A stretch of 17,267 nt of DNA from Acanthamoeba sp. SK_2022b (lineage: Eukaryota > Discosea > Longamoebia > Acanthamoebidae), in contig JANDJZ010001725.1 of the NCBI GenBank assembly GCA_027943245.1, positions 1 to 17,267 on the forward strand, in the 5' to 3' direction. This document shows, one piece after another, positions 8,822 to 17,267 of this stretch. The translations under genes and the position numbers were made by a program. Position 1 is the stretch's first letter; each line of letters starts with the position of its first letter. The notes below the pieces were generated by a model. The model did no database searches and was not told where the DNA came from. It saw nothing but the letters and a program-made list of their open reading frames with translations.

Positions 8822-9061
8822 CTAAATGAATAAAATTAAAAAAGCCATAACTAGAGCTAATAGACCAATAGCTTCAGTTAATGCAAAACCAATTAAGGCG
8901 TAACTAAATAATTCTTTTTGTAAATTTGGATTTCTAGAAAACGCTAAAATCAAGCAACCAAAAACAATACCAACTCCTGCACCTGCACCGATTAAACCAG
9001 AAGTCGCTAAACCAGAACCAATCATCTTAGAGCTTTGTAAAATAATTTCTAAATTTTTCAT
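8822..9061 (-). CDS. atp9: ATP synthase Fo subunit c
   Basis: Proton-carrying ring subunit of Fo. Two membrane helices flank the polar loop FSRNPNLQKELF; the essential proton-binding Glu is in ALTEAIGLLAL in the second helix, and the first helix has the Gly-rich SGLIGAGAGVGIVFGCL. I chose the ATG at 9061 (MKNLEIILQSSKMIGSG), giving 79 residues, because family members start close to the LE..K.IG block; an in-frame ATG at 9088 would add nine residues. It is transcribed divergently from rps16. Confidence 0.98.
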   Translation of the reverse strand: MKNLEIILQSSKMIGSGLATSGLIGAGAGVGIVFGCLILAFSRNPNLQKELFSYALIGFALTEAIGLLALVMAFLILFI

Positions 9062-9117
9062 ATTATAAGATATACCATAAAGTAGCATGGTTATATGCTG
9101 ATAATATATTTTAAAAT

Positions 9118-9369
9118 ATGCAAAATATCATATTAAAAAAAAAAAGCGGTACAAAAACGAACAATTTAAGTTTTAATATACTTATAAAGAATGCAAACAA
9201 ACCACCTCTAGGAAGTTATAACCAAAACACGGGCATCTTATTACTAGATCTTGATTCATTTATAATTGCAATATCAAGAGGCTTAAATTTCTCAAATAGT
9301 TTTAAAAAAATACTATTAACAACGGCCGGAAATTTTATTAATAAAAAAAATCTAAAAATTAAATTTTAA
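9118..9369 (+). CDS. rps16: Ribosomal protein S16 (bS16m)
   Basis: Small-subunit protein that stabilises the 5' domain of the small rRNA. The 83-residue product aligns along its length with bS16: the N-terminal strand IILKKKSGTKTNNLSFNILI corresponds to I.L.R.G.K..PFY.IVV; PLGSYNQNTG to the .LG.YNP turn; LLLDLDSFIIAISRGLNFS to the LD.ER...WL..GAQP block; and FKKILLTTAGNF to the V..LL..AG end. The N-terminal region lacks the usual DSR..RDG segment, so the protein is compact. It is one of two genes on the plus strand and is followed after two bases by rpl19. The individual matches are moderate, but the pairing with rpl19 makes the call convincing. Confidence 0.82.
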   Translation: MQNIILKKKSGTKTNNLSFNILIKNANKPPLGSYNQNTGILLLDLDSFIIAISRGLNFSNSFKKILLTTAGNFINKKNLKIKF

Positions 9370-9371
9370 GT

Positions 9372-9677
9372 ATGAAATACAGTACGAATCTTTTAAATAA
9401 AAAAATTAAGAATAAAACATTAAACAATACCATAAAAATTGGAAACGTAGTTTACGTCCAATACCTTCTATTAAAAGAAGATGAAATAAAAATATCAAAT
9501 TTTATTGGACTTTGCGTAGTAAAAAGAAATAAGTCAAATACATTAGTAATAAAAAATACGGTTAAAAAAGAAGCCGTAAAACTAATAATTAACACTCACT
9601 CCCCTTTAATACTAAATTTAAAAATTCTTAAAAAGTATAAACAAAAGTTTAGATTATCTAAACTTTACTATAAATAG
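9372..9677 (+). CDS. rpl19: Ribosomal protein L19 (bL19m)
   Basis: Large-subunit protein at the subunit interface. The 101-residue product matches bL19: IKIGNVVYVQYLLLKEDEIK for the .GD.V.V.....EG...R block, ISNFIGLCVVKRNKSNTLVI for the FEG.VI.......TF.VR block, LIINTHSPLILNLKIL for ER.FPLHSP.I..IEV, and QKFRLSKLYYK for the C-terminal KVRRAKLYYLR signature. ATG 9372 is two bases after the rps16 stop, so the two form one transcription unit. It ends convergently with trnL, 15 nt away. Mitochondrial rpl19 is known from jakobids and few others; a jakobid-style gene here is notable. Confidence 0.88.
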   Translation: MKYSTNLLNKKIKNKTLNNTIKIGNVVYVQYLLLKEDEIKISNFIGLCVVKRNKSNTLVIKNTVKKEAVKLIINTHSPLILNLKILKKYKQKFRLSKLYYK

Positions 9678-9692
9678 CATAAACCTTTAAAA

Positions 9693-9774
9693 TGTCCGTT
9701 ATTGGAATCGAACCAATACTCCTTATGGAAATAGGTTTTAAGCCCATCGCGTCTACCAATTCCGCCAAACGGTA
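9693..9774 (-). tRNA. trnL(uaa): tRNA-Leu, anticodon UAA
   Basis: Class II tRNA with a typical Leu core: T8 G9, D-arm GCGGAATTGGTAGACGC, anticodon loop CTTAAAA (anticodon TAA), long variable arm, T-arm ATTGG/CCAAT with loop TTCGATT, discriminator A. The 3' acceptor strand is AACGGAC and would need GTCCGTT; the encoded 5' strand is TACCGTT, so positions 3-7 pair but 1 (T-C) and 2 (A-A) do not. It follows trnH after two bases. Confidence 0.95.
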
Positions 9775-9776
9775 AG

Positions 9777-9849
9777 GGTGAATAACGGGACTCGAACCCG
9801 TATTTGCAACTTCACAAATTGCCACTTTAACCTGTTAAGTTATATCCAC
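9777..9849 (-). tRNA. trnH(gug): tRNA-His, anticodon GUG
   Basis: Full cloverleaf: acceptor GTGGATA/TATTCAC paired throughout (one G-U), T8 A9, D-stem ACTT/AAGT, anticodon stem GCAAT/GTTGC with loop TTGTGAA (anticodon GTG), T-stem ACGGG/CCCGT with loop TTCGAGT, C73. A G is encoded at 9850 and can serve as G-1 opposite C73, the identity element of His tRNA. Unlike the other three tRNAs in the window it has no acceptor mismatch. Confidence 0.96.
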
Positions 9850-9867
9850 CAAATCTCAGATTTGAAA

Positions 9868-10823
9868 CTAAACAAATGATCTCATTAAATGTTTAAACAG
9901 GGATAAATTAATATTTGAAATAGATAATCTTTTACTTATAGTTTTACTAAGTACCAGATGTAAAACATTACTGAATAGTATTGTTAAAAGAAGGAGTGGT
10001 AATTTTCATCTAACTAAATGTAATTTTTTATATTTTTTTAACTTTTTTTTTAAAATAAAAGGAAAATGCTGTCTTATCACATCTTTTAAATGTAAAACGA
10101 ATGTAATTTGTTGAGTTAAAGCAGGGCGCTTAAAAAGTAAAAAATATTTACGCAAAAAGCCCCACTCTTCTAAAAAATGAGCAATTGGGGTACAGGTTAA
10201 ATTTTTTTTTGATTTTTTGAATGATACAAATAAAAAATTTGCAGCATCTCTATGACGCGAGTATAGAACTGCTTTAGAAGAGAGAAGATAAAAAAACAAA
10301 ACGGATTTAACGCCTTTTGAGTTTGACGGAATTGGATAGAATACATTGTCCGGATTATCCAAAGCATCGCATAAAGCTCAGGAAGGTATATTTATTAAAA
10401 AACTCTCATTAATTACGTAGTGATTATTCATCATATTGGGAACAAAAATAGCATGCGGAAATTTTTTAGGTTTAACGATATTAACATACTTATAATTTGA
10501 AAGTGTACCTTTATACCACTTACTATTAATAAAATCTAACTCGTTAAAAATAAATTTTAAACGTGAAAATTCTTTACTTCTATCAAATGATGTAAAATTC
10601 TCGTTTACTAATCATATCTTACATTTTTTGCTAACTAAATCTGAAACAAAGTTAATAAATCTTTTTGCAAACGAATAAGTATAATTAACATTAAATATAT
10701 TACTTTTTTTATAAGAACCTAGCAAGAAAAAATTAGTTCGTGGGTTTCAATTTGTGTCATAATAACCTAAAAATAGATCAGCAGCTATTAACTGCGTAAT
10801 AGTAAGATTTATTTTTTTATCAT
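9868..10823 (-). CDS. rps2: Ribosomal protein S2 (uS2m), long C-terminal extension, frame break near the start
   Basis: Small-subunit protein assembled late on the 30S-type particle. Conserved S2 blocks are seen: ITQLIAADLFLGYYDTNWNP (AGVHFGH...WNP), INSKWYKGTLSNYKYV (N.RWLGGTLTNF), NNHYVINESFLINIPSWALC (N..AI.EA..L.IP.I.L.D) and DNPDNVFYPIPSNSKGVKSV (..DP..VDYPIPGNDDS..S). ATG 10823 is 7 nt after nad2 and is joined to this frame only if the seven-A run (plus-strand T7, 10812-10818) has eight bases, giving MIKKINLTITQ. A TGA at 10006-10008 is Trp, so the protein runs on to TAG 9868: about 318 residues, some 80 longer than a bacterial S2, with a basic, poorly conserved tail. Confidence 0.9.
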
Positions 10824-10829
10824 AAGCTT

Positions 10830-12408
10830 TTAAATATAAAAATAAAAACTAAAATTATATACTAGTTTAAGAAATAAATTAGGATTAATAAAAAACACGA
10901 CATTTATAATTGTTATAAATGATATAATTAAAGCATTCGAAAACGGAATATTATTAAAGAAAATCCAACCCGAATTTCTATTAAAATACATCAGTTTAAC
11001 AAGTCGAATATAATAAAATACGCTTACAACACTAAAAATTACAAATAGTAAACTCAATAAATAAAACTTATATTTTAAAGCAAAAAAGAATAGAAAAAAT
11101 TTACTATAAAAACCCATTAATGGTGGAATTCCGGCAATACTAAATAATAATATAAAAATGCTTAAAGCTAAACAAGAATTGATTTCAAATAAATTAATTA
11201 GGGTATTAATTTTTTTAATTAAAAGATTATTAGATCTATTACGAAGTGAAATAAAACAAAAAAACAATCCGATCATTATAAATATATAAAGAACCATGTA
11301 GAAAGAAGTAACAAAAATCGCAGAAATGTCCCCTAACGATAAAGAAAAAAAAAAGGTAACCCGTATTGGTGATCATACTATATGTTAATAAACGCTTAAT
11401 CTTAATCTGATAAATCGCCGCAATTGAACCCCAAAAAACTGATAGGAAAGCAACTAAAGTAAATAAAACTTGGTAAAGTGTAAAAATTTCATAAAATACC
11501 ACATAATACAATTTAAAAACAATAAAAATTAATGAAACTTTTGGAATTGTTGATAAATAAGCTGTAATAAACATCGGTGCACCTTCGTAAACATCAGGCA
11601 TTCACATATGAAAAGGTACACCCCCTAACTTAAAAATTATACCGACAGTGATCAATAAAAAACCAACCACTAACCCGCTATTAACAAAAATATGCAGTGA
11701 TGACTGTGACAAATTAACAAAATCAATTGATGAAATAAATAAAGATAAGTCAGAATAGGAAAGCAAACCTGTAAAACCATAAATAAGAGAAATACCAAAC
11801 AATATGATTCCTGAGGAAAAACAGCCAAGAATAAAATACTTTAAACCACTTTCCGTTGAAAAAGATGAAGTTTGCTTAGAAGAAACTAAAACATAAAAAG
11901 TTAAACTTTGTAATTCAATTATAAAGAATAAGCTTACTAAATCATTAGAATTAAGTATTAAAACACTACTAAAAAGTGACAGGTATAAAACTAATATAAA
12001 TTCGAAGTCAAAATTTTTCAAAGTTTTTAAATAATTTTTAATCGAAAACAAAAAGATAAAAAAACTAATTAATAAAAAATTCTTTACTAAAATAATAGGC
12101 AAATCATTATAGTAAAATCCAACAAATAAAAAATGTGGTTGAACCGAGCCTCTATTGAGCAATGCTAATAAAATGATTAATACAAAAAATAAAAGATTAA
12201 CAAATGATTGAGAAACATTTAAATAATAAGAGTTATTAAATTTTTTTGCGTTTGAAATTACTACAAAAAATATTAATAAACAGATCACTGAACTCAAAAA
12301 GTAAACCTCAAAATAAAAAAAATGCAAATCATTAAAAAACAACCCAAAATCTGATATAATTTCAATTGAATACGAAAAAGAATTTAAAAAAACACTTAAT
12401 AATGTCAT
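10830..12408 (-). CDS. nad2: NADH dehydrogenase subunit 2, one internal frame break
   Basis: Proton-pumping, antiporter-like subunit of complex I (NuoN). About 14 hydrophobic segments; hallmark blocks are [20 protein letters not shown] with the conserved membrane Glu, [34 protein letters not shown] and [15 protein letters not shown]. The Trp of HMWMPDVYEG is TGA. The frame jumps in a ten-T run (plus-strand A10, 11345-11354): nine or twelve bases would connect TNTGYLFFF to [20 protein letters not shown], the expected continuation, giving about 526 residues. It begins 4 nt after the nad4 stop, retaining the bacterial nuoM-nuoN order. Confidence 0.97.
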
Positions 12409-12412
12409 ATAT

Positions 12413-13904
12413 TTATTTAAATATTAAATATGTATATAGAGGAGGTTCAATTAAAGAAATTATGTATGAACCCTTTATACCAAATAAAATAGTGATAAAA
12501 CAAAAAGAAAAACCAACTAAAAACTCCTTTTTAGAAAAATCTGAAAATTTCGAATAATAAAGGGTAGTTAATCTGTTAAAGGAAATTCTATTATATAATC
12601 AAATTGAATATACAGCTGTTAAAATAATACTAAATGTTGAAAGCAATGCGGCAAAATGATTATTTTCAAAAAGGCCAACTAATATTAAAAACTCTCCAAC
12701 AAAACTGCTTGTACCCGGAAAACTAATATTAGAAAGTATCAATATAAAAAAGCACAAACTAAATAATGGCATAACAGAAACAAGACCGCTGTAATATCTT
12801 AATATACGCGTTTTGTATCTATCATACAGACAACCTATACAAAAAAACAGACCGCTTGAAACTATACCATGGCTTAACATTAAAAAAACGCTACCACCAA
12901 TACCTTGCAGGTTAGACGTAAAAAGCCCAAGTATAACAAAACTCATATGACTAACTGAAGCATAAGCTATAATTTTTTTAAATCAACCTGTCTAATTGTA
13001 CTACAGCAGGTGTAAAGAATACCTAACAAACATAAAGTATAAACTAATGGTAAAAAGAAATACGTAGCTTCACAAAATATTGGAATTACAAACCTTAACA
13101 AACCATAAGTTCCTAACTTTAACAACACTCCGGCTAATATCACAGACCCTACTGTAGGAGCCTCAACGTGAGCTTCTGGCAACCATATATGGAACGGGAA
13201 AAGAGGAACTTTAACACAAAATGCAAAAAAAATGAAGCCCATAATATCAATTGACGATAAAAACTAAAGTTAGTATTATATAATACTCTAATATCTGTTG
13301 TTTGAAGGTGGGAGTAAATTACCAATATTCCTAATAACATTAGCAAGGAACCAAACAAAGTATAAAAAAAAAGTTGATAGACTGCATGAATTTTACGTTG
13401 CCTTGAACCTCAAACCCCTATAAGTATAAACATTGGAATTAAAATACTTTCAAAAAAGATATAGAAAAAAACTAAATCTAATACACAAAAAATATTGAAT
13501 AGAATAAATGTTATAAAAATTAAACAAATCAAAAAATTATTATATTTATATTTTATACTATTTCAACTAATAAGAATACAGATAGGAGTTAAAAAAAAAG
13601 TTAATAATAAAAACAATAAAGAAATATTATCAACACCAATAACATAATAAAAGTTTAAAGGGAAAATCCATTTCTGATAAAAATGAAAATTATATAAATC
13701 AAAATTTGAAAATAAATTTATATTATCGGCTAGAATTCAAAAAATCAAAACTATTAAAAATTGAAACACGGAAATAGCAAGAGAAATTTTTTTTGCTAAT
13801 CGAGTTTTAATTATAGCATTATTAAATGAAAACGATAAGACTAGTAACAAAACTAATCAAACTAAAAAAGAAGAAAATAATACATAATAAAGATAAAATA
13901 CCAT
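12413..13904 (-). CDS. nad4: NADH dehydrogenase subunit 4, two internal frame breaks
   Basis: Proton-pumping, antiporter-like subunit of complex I (NuoM). Starts [18 protein letters not shown] at ATG 13904. Signatures: [36 protein letters not shown] (conserved Glu), [38 protein letters not shown] and [15 protein letters not shown]. Two frame jumps are needed: at plus-strand A8 13225-13232 (nine would join LWASFFF to [11 protein letters not shown]) and at T7 12973-12979 (eight would join RQVDLKK to [12 protein letters not shown]). After correction the length is 497 residues, normal for the family. Many Trp codons are TGA. Stop TAA at 12413. Confidence 0.97.
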
Positions 13905-13920
13905 CCTTAATATATTGTCC

Positions 13921-14916
13921 TTACTTAAAAAAACTATCTAATCCAGAACCCCAGCAATAAATAGATAAAAATAAAAATATTCAAACAACATCAACAAAAT
14001 GTCAGTACCATATAGCCGCCTCGTATCCAAAATGGTGATTATATATAAAATGCAAATCTAATAGACGAAAAAAACATACAATTAAAAACAATGTACCAAT
14101 AATAACATGTAAACCGTGTAAACCTGTAGTCATATAAAATGTAGAACCATAGACTCCGTCATATATATAAAATGTTGCCTTATAGTATTCATAACCTTGT
14201 CATACAGTAAACTCTAAACCTAAAAAGACTGTTAAAAATAAAGCAAAAGCGCAAATTATGTAATTATCTAAAAATGGATTTAAATTTTCCTCTTTTTGTG
14301 AAGAAAAAAAGAAACTTTGTCATGACTTATCGCGAATAATGTGATGGCTTCAAGTTACAGTTAAACCAGATAATAATAATATTAAAGTATTTAATAAAGG
14401 AATTTTTAATGGATTTAAAACATTTATACCTAAAGGTGGTCAAACTGAACCTAAAACAACGCTGGGGGAAAGACTGGCATGGAAAAATGCTCAAAAAAAT
14501 GAAAAAAAGAACATAACTTCAGAAATAATAAAAAGTATCACACCTAGTCGTAATCCTTGTTGAACTTTTTTTGTATGATACCCGCTAAATGTACTTTCTC
14601 TAATGACATCTCTTCATCAGACAAACATCATTAAAAGAATTAAAAAAAAACCAGCTAAAGATAAAATATTTCCGTACATATAATTATGCATATGCATAAC
14701 CATACCAAAAGTAAACATTAGCGCAGCGATAGAAGAATATAACGGCCAAGGACTTCTTGTTACTATATGGAAACTATGTTTTTGATTACCAGCAAAATGT
14801 ACACGACAATTGTGATACCATCATTTATTATTTAGATCTACTAACCTGATATCATTGTTATATATATTATTAAATTTATTTAAAAAATTATCGTAGTTAA
14901 ATTTCATCGTTATCAT
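13921..14916 (-). CDS. cox3: Cytochrome c oxidase subunit 3
   Basis: Core subunit of complex IV. The whole frame is intact once TGA is Trp, from ATG 14916 to TAA 13921 (331 residues; a second ATG at 14907 is possible). Conserved blocks: [58 protein letters not shown] with [24 protein letters not shown], and the end [19 protein letters not shown]. The conserved Trp of FFWAFFH is TGA. The N-terminus has about 40 residues before the usual start region (QKH.FH), an extension of unknown role. It lies 16 nt upstream of nad4. Confidence 0.98.
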
Positions 14917-15037
14917 CTTTATTAAATACCCTCTATCTTACGACTTTATTTTTTACCATAAGTAGGAAAAAAGTTTTATCAATAATAAAAATTTGCGCAA
15001 AAGCGGAATTTTAAATTTTAAATGATACAAAACTGAA

Positions 15038-17077
15038 CTAAAAAGAAAAAAAATTAAATTTATTTGTTTTGAATTTAATTGAACACAAAGACATAATCTT
15101 TGAGTTTCTTGTTATTGCATCACTTAAATAATAGCTATTGTTTATAGACGTAAAATTTTTAAAATGAAAGTGCATGTAATAAAAAAAGTTATCAACAAGT
15201 AAGAACTTACCTGTACTTTTATAAAGTATAAATGGAGAGGTTGTGGAAACGCCGGATAAAAGTGCAAAAGAGTTAATTATTTTAAATGGTAAAAAACCAA
15301 AAACCTCAATAATGGAATTTAGTATTTTCCAATCATCACGTGAATTACCAGGATTAAACAAAATTTTTTTACTTTTTTGTACTAACCTAGAGAGATTTGA
15401 AAAATTTGAATTTTTTTCAATAAAAGAAGTACTAGGTAGAATCATATCACAAATCCTTGAATTTAAATCACCATGGTGCCCTTGGTAAATTTTAAAAAAA
15501 CTAGACGACTCTTTTTTAAAGTTCTTATCAAAATTTACTAAAATGTCAAATGAGGATGTTAATAAATTTAAATTGTGGGTATTTTTAGAAAATAGGCCGA
15601 GCTCAGCAGAAGGAACAAAGGATGAATGAATCGGAACAAAATTTAAACCAACTCAATTAGATGAAAAAACATTGGTGTATAAAAGCAATGAGCTTAAACT
15701 AGATGGCGTAGAAAAAATTGACGCAGAGTTAGTAATAATAAGCGGATATTTAGAAGCACTTTTTGAAAGCTTTGCACTAACTCAATGAGAACCCTCCAAA
15801 ATAGACAAAAATACAGTGGAGGAGTTTGAAATATGTTTAGTAAAATAGTTAAAGTTAGAGTAGAAACCAACAATAAACACCGGTAATAAGTTTTTTACTA
15901 CCAAAGTTCGAATACGTGAATTTAAAAGTGGCAAATCAATTCGCAAATTAACATCAACTAGTAAACATAAATCAGCTTTAGATAATGATTTAAACGGTAA
16001 GGTAAATGAATAACATGATGAAAAATCTAAATTTTTATTAGCTGGCATAGGAAGAATCGAGCCACTTAAACTAATAAATTTCTTCAGCATGTACAATGTT
16101 TCAACATCTGCATAATCACCAATAAAACCTCTTAACGCTGTAAATGTAGACTTATTAGATCTTGAAATACTTAAAAAATTAGCTTTCGCATAAAAAAAAG
16201 CCTTTTTTCATCCTATTTTAACAAACTCGCCCTTTACCTTTATCATAGGGTCATATAATCTTTGCCTTCGAAAAGAATCATAAGAAAAACGAATTTTATC
16301 GGTTATCCAATCCTCATTAATTTCAGTGTTTATTCTCGGAAGGATTCGCATAATTTTTGTTCCTCGGACATCTATACGTATATTACTATGCATTGAGTCC
16401 AATATGTCTATAGAATTAAAACTTTTCAACTCTCAAGGTCTCGAGGTAAATGAAAAAGGTTTAGAAGTTAATGCACCTACTGGACACAAGTCTATAATAT
16501 TTCCAGATAACTCACTAGACATTAAATTTTCTATATAAAAACCTATTTCCATTCTTGAGCCACGACCCGTAACTCCTAAAATACTAGTACCTGCTACCTC
16601 ATTGCTAAAACGAACGCAACGCGTACAATGAATACACCTATTCATTATCGTCTTAATTAGTGGTCCACAATCCTTATCTTCGACAGACCGTTTAAACTCA
16701 TAAAATCTTCCACGATCACTTCCAAATACCAGCGATTGGTCTTGTAAATCGCACTCACCACCTTGATCACAAATAGGACAATCCAACGGATGGTTTGCTA
16801 ATAAAAATTCTAGAACTGACTCCCTAGCTTTTTTTACTTTTAAAGTATTCGTATATATATTCATAGAGTCGGAAACATTTATAGCACATGAGGCTAGCGG
16901 TTTGACTTGTTTTAAGTCCTCCACAAGACACATTCTACAATTACCAGCTATAGAGAGCTTCTCATGAAAACAAAATCTAGGGACGTCAACCTTATTTTTT
17001 AAGCAAGCCTGTATAAGTGTCAACTTATTGTTTATAGTATATTGAAAATCATTTAGTTTAAAGGAAACACTCTTCAT
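15038..17077 (-). CDS. nad11: NADH dehydrogenase subunit 11 (75 kDa / NuoG), full length
   Basis: Largest peripheral-arm subunit of complex I; carries Fe-S clusters between NADH and quinone. The 679-residue frame is unbroken under UGA=Trp (TGA at 16433, 16208 and 15782 are Trp). N-terminal ligands are visible: [18 protein letters not shown] and ASCAIN for the [2Fe-2S] cluster N1b, [20 protein letters not shown] for the His/Cys [4Fe-4S] cluster N5, and [11 protein letters not shown] with [13 protein letters not shown] for N4. The C-terminal, molybdopterin-oxidoreductase-like half (from about residue 220) is diverged but complete, with [19 protein letters not shown] and [19 protein letters not shown] 17077 shares its base with the preceding stop (TAATG). 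Confidence 0.98.
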
Positions 17078-17265
17078 TAAGATTTTTTGTTAGTATGGCT
17101 CGAAAAAAAATTTGAGAATAGTATAGAAACAATAAGACAAATTAATAAACCAAAATTCAAGCTAATATTTAATTCATTTCGAAGTAATATAACAATAACC
17201 TCAAGAAAAAATATGACGCCTAAAAGTACAACAAAGATATAGTTATATAAAAAACCTGTCTGCAT
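17077..17265 (-). CDS. orf62, small two-helix membrane protein or 3' end of a larger gene
   Basis: The frame from ATG 17265 to TAA 17077 encodes 62 residues with two hydrophobic segments ([18 protein letters not shown] and [17 protein letters not shown]) and a hydrophilic C-terminus. The stop overlaps the nad11 start by one base, so it is very likely translated from the same message. Only two bases remain before the window edge, so I cannot tell whether this ATG is the true start or internal. No family is recognised; a complex I, succinate dehydrogenase anchor or unassigned mitochondrial frame are all conceivable. Confidence 0.5.
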   Translation of the reverse strand: MQTGFLYNYIFVVLLGVIFFLEVIVILLRNELNISLNFGLLICLIVSILFSNFFSSHTNKKS

Positions 17266-17267
17266 AT

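Noticed and set aside
3205..13904. Broken genes as pseudogenes
   Set aside because: Conservation is intact on both sides of every break, breaks lie mostly in homopolymers, and most apparent stops are TGA read as Trp.
14917..15037. Possible tRNA or small gene in the cox3-nad11 spacer
   Set aside because: No T-loop motif, cloverleaf or credible open frame on either strand. The same holds for 5868-5997.
15243..15488. Plus-strand open frame opposite nad11
   Set aside because: The minus strand holds the unbroken nad11 frame; the plus frame has no family features.
1..17267. Extensive Physarum-type insertional RNA editing
   Set aside because: Several genes (nad11, atp1, cox3, nad4L, atp9) are fully open without any inserted base; breaks are few and tied to homopolymers.

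Overview
The window is a stretch of gene-rich, A+T-rich mitochondrial DNA from a free-living type of protist, not a bacterial or nuclear segment. It carries cob, cox3, nad1, nad2, nad4, nad4L, nad11, atp1, atp9, the ribosomal protein genes rpl2, rps2, rps7, rpl11, rps12, rps16 and rpl19, four tRNA genes and several unassigned reading frames, all tightly packed. UGA is read as Trp (for example in the PEW motif of cob and the FFWAFFH motif of cox3), so genes look broken under the standard code. A tail-less 5' side in the tRNA acceptor stems, UGA=Trp and the order rpl11-rps12-rps7-rpl2 recall discosean amoebozoans such as Acanthamoeba. This is inference; another gene-rich protist lineage is possible.

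Layout. Everything except one small island is on the minus strand. Read in the transcription direction (from high to low coordinates): orf62, nad11, cox3, nad4, nad2, rps2, trnH, trnL; then, beyond the plus-strand pair rps16-rpl19 (9118-9677), atp9, trnY, cob, nad4L, orf408, atp1, nad1, trnW, rpl11 (with a possible L10-like continuation), rps12, orf123, rps7 and rpl2, which runs off the left edge. Spacers are mostly 0-30 nt. The only longer ones are 5868-5997 and 14917-15037 (about 120-130 nt each), in which I see no gene or tRNA. No rRNA gene, CRISPR, insertion sequence or intron was seen.

Function. The respiratory genes encode complex I (nad1, 2, 4, 4L, 11), complex III (cob), complex IV (cox3) and ATP synthase (atp1, atp9). 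The remainder serve the mitochondrial ribosome and translation. Several neighbour pairs are ancestral bacterial orders: nad4-nad2 (nuoM-nuoN), rpl11...rps12-rps7-rpl2 (rplK / str / S10 operons) and, most strikingly, rps16-rpl19 (rpsP ... rplS operon with rimM and trmD gone).

The main oddities are: the rps16-rpl19 operon relic; three of four tRNAs with mismatches confined to acceptor positions 1-2, the signature of 5' tRNA editing; a trnW with anticodon CCA although UGA is used for Trp; a 408-residue membrane protein ending in six perfect 21-nt heptad-coding repeats; and about ten points where a conserved reading frame jumps, nearly all inside A/T runs of 7-10, which most likely are homopolymer length errors in the assembly.
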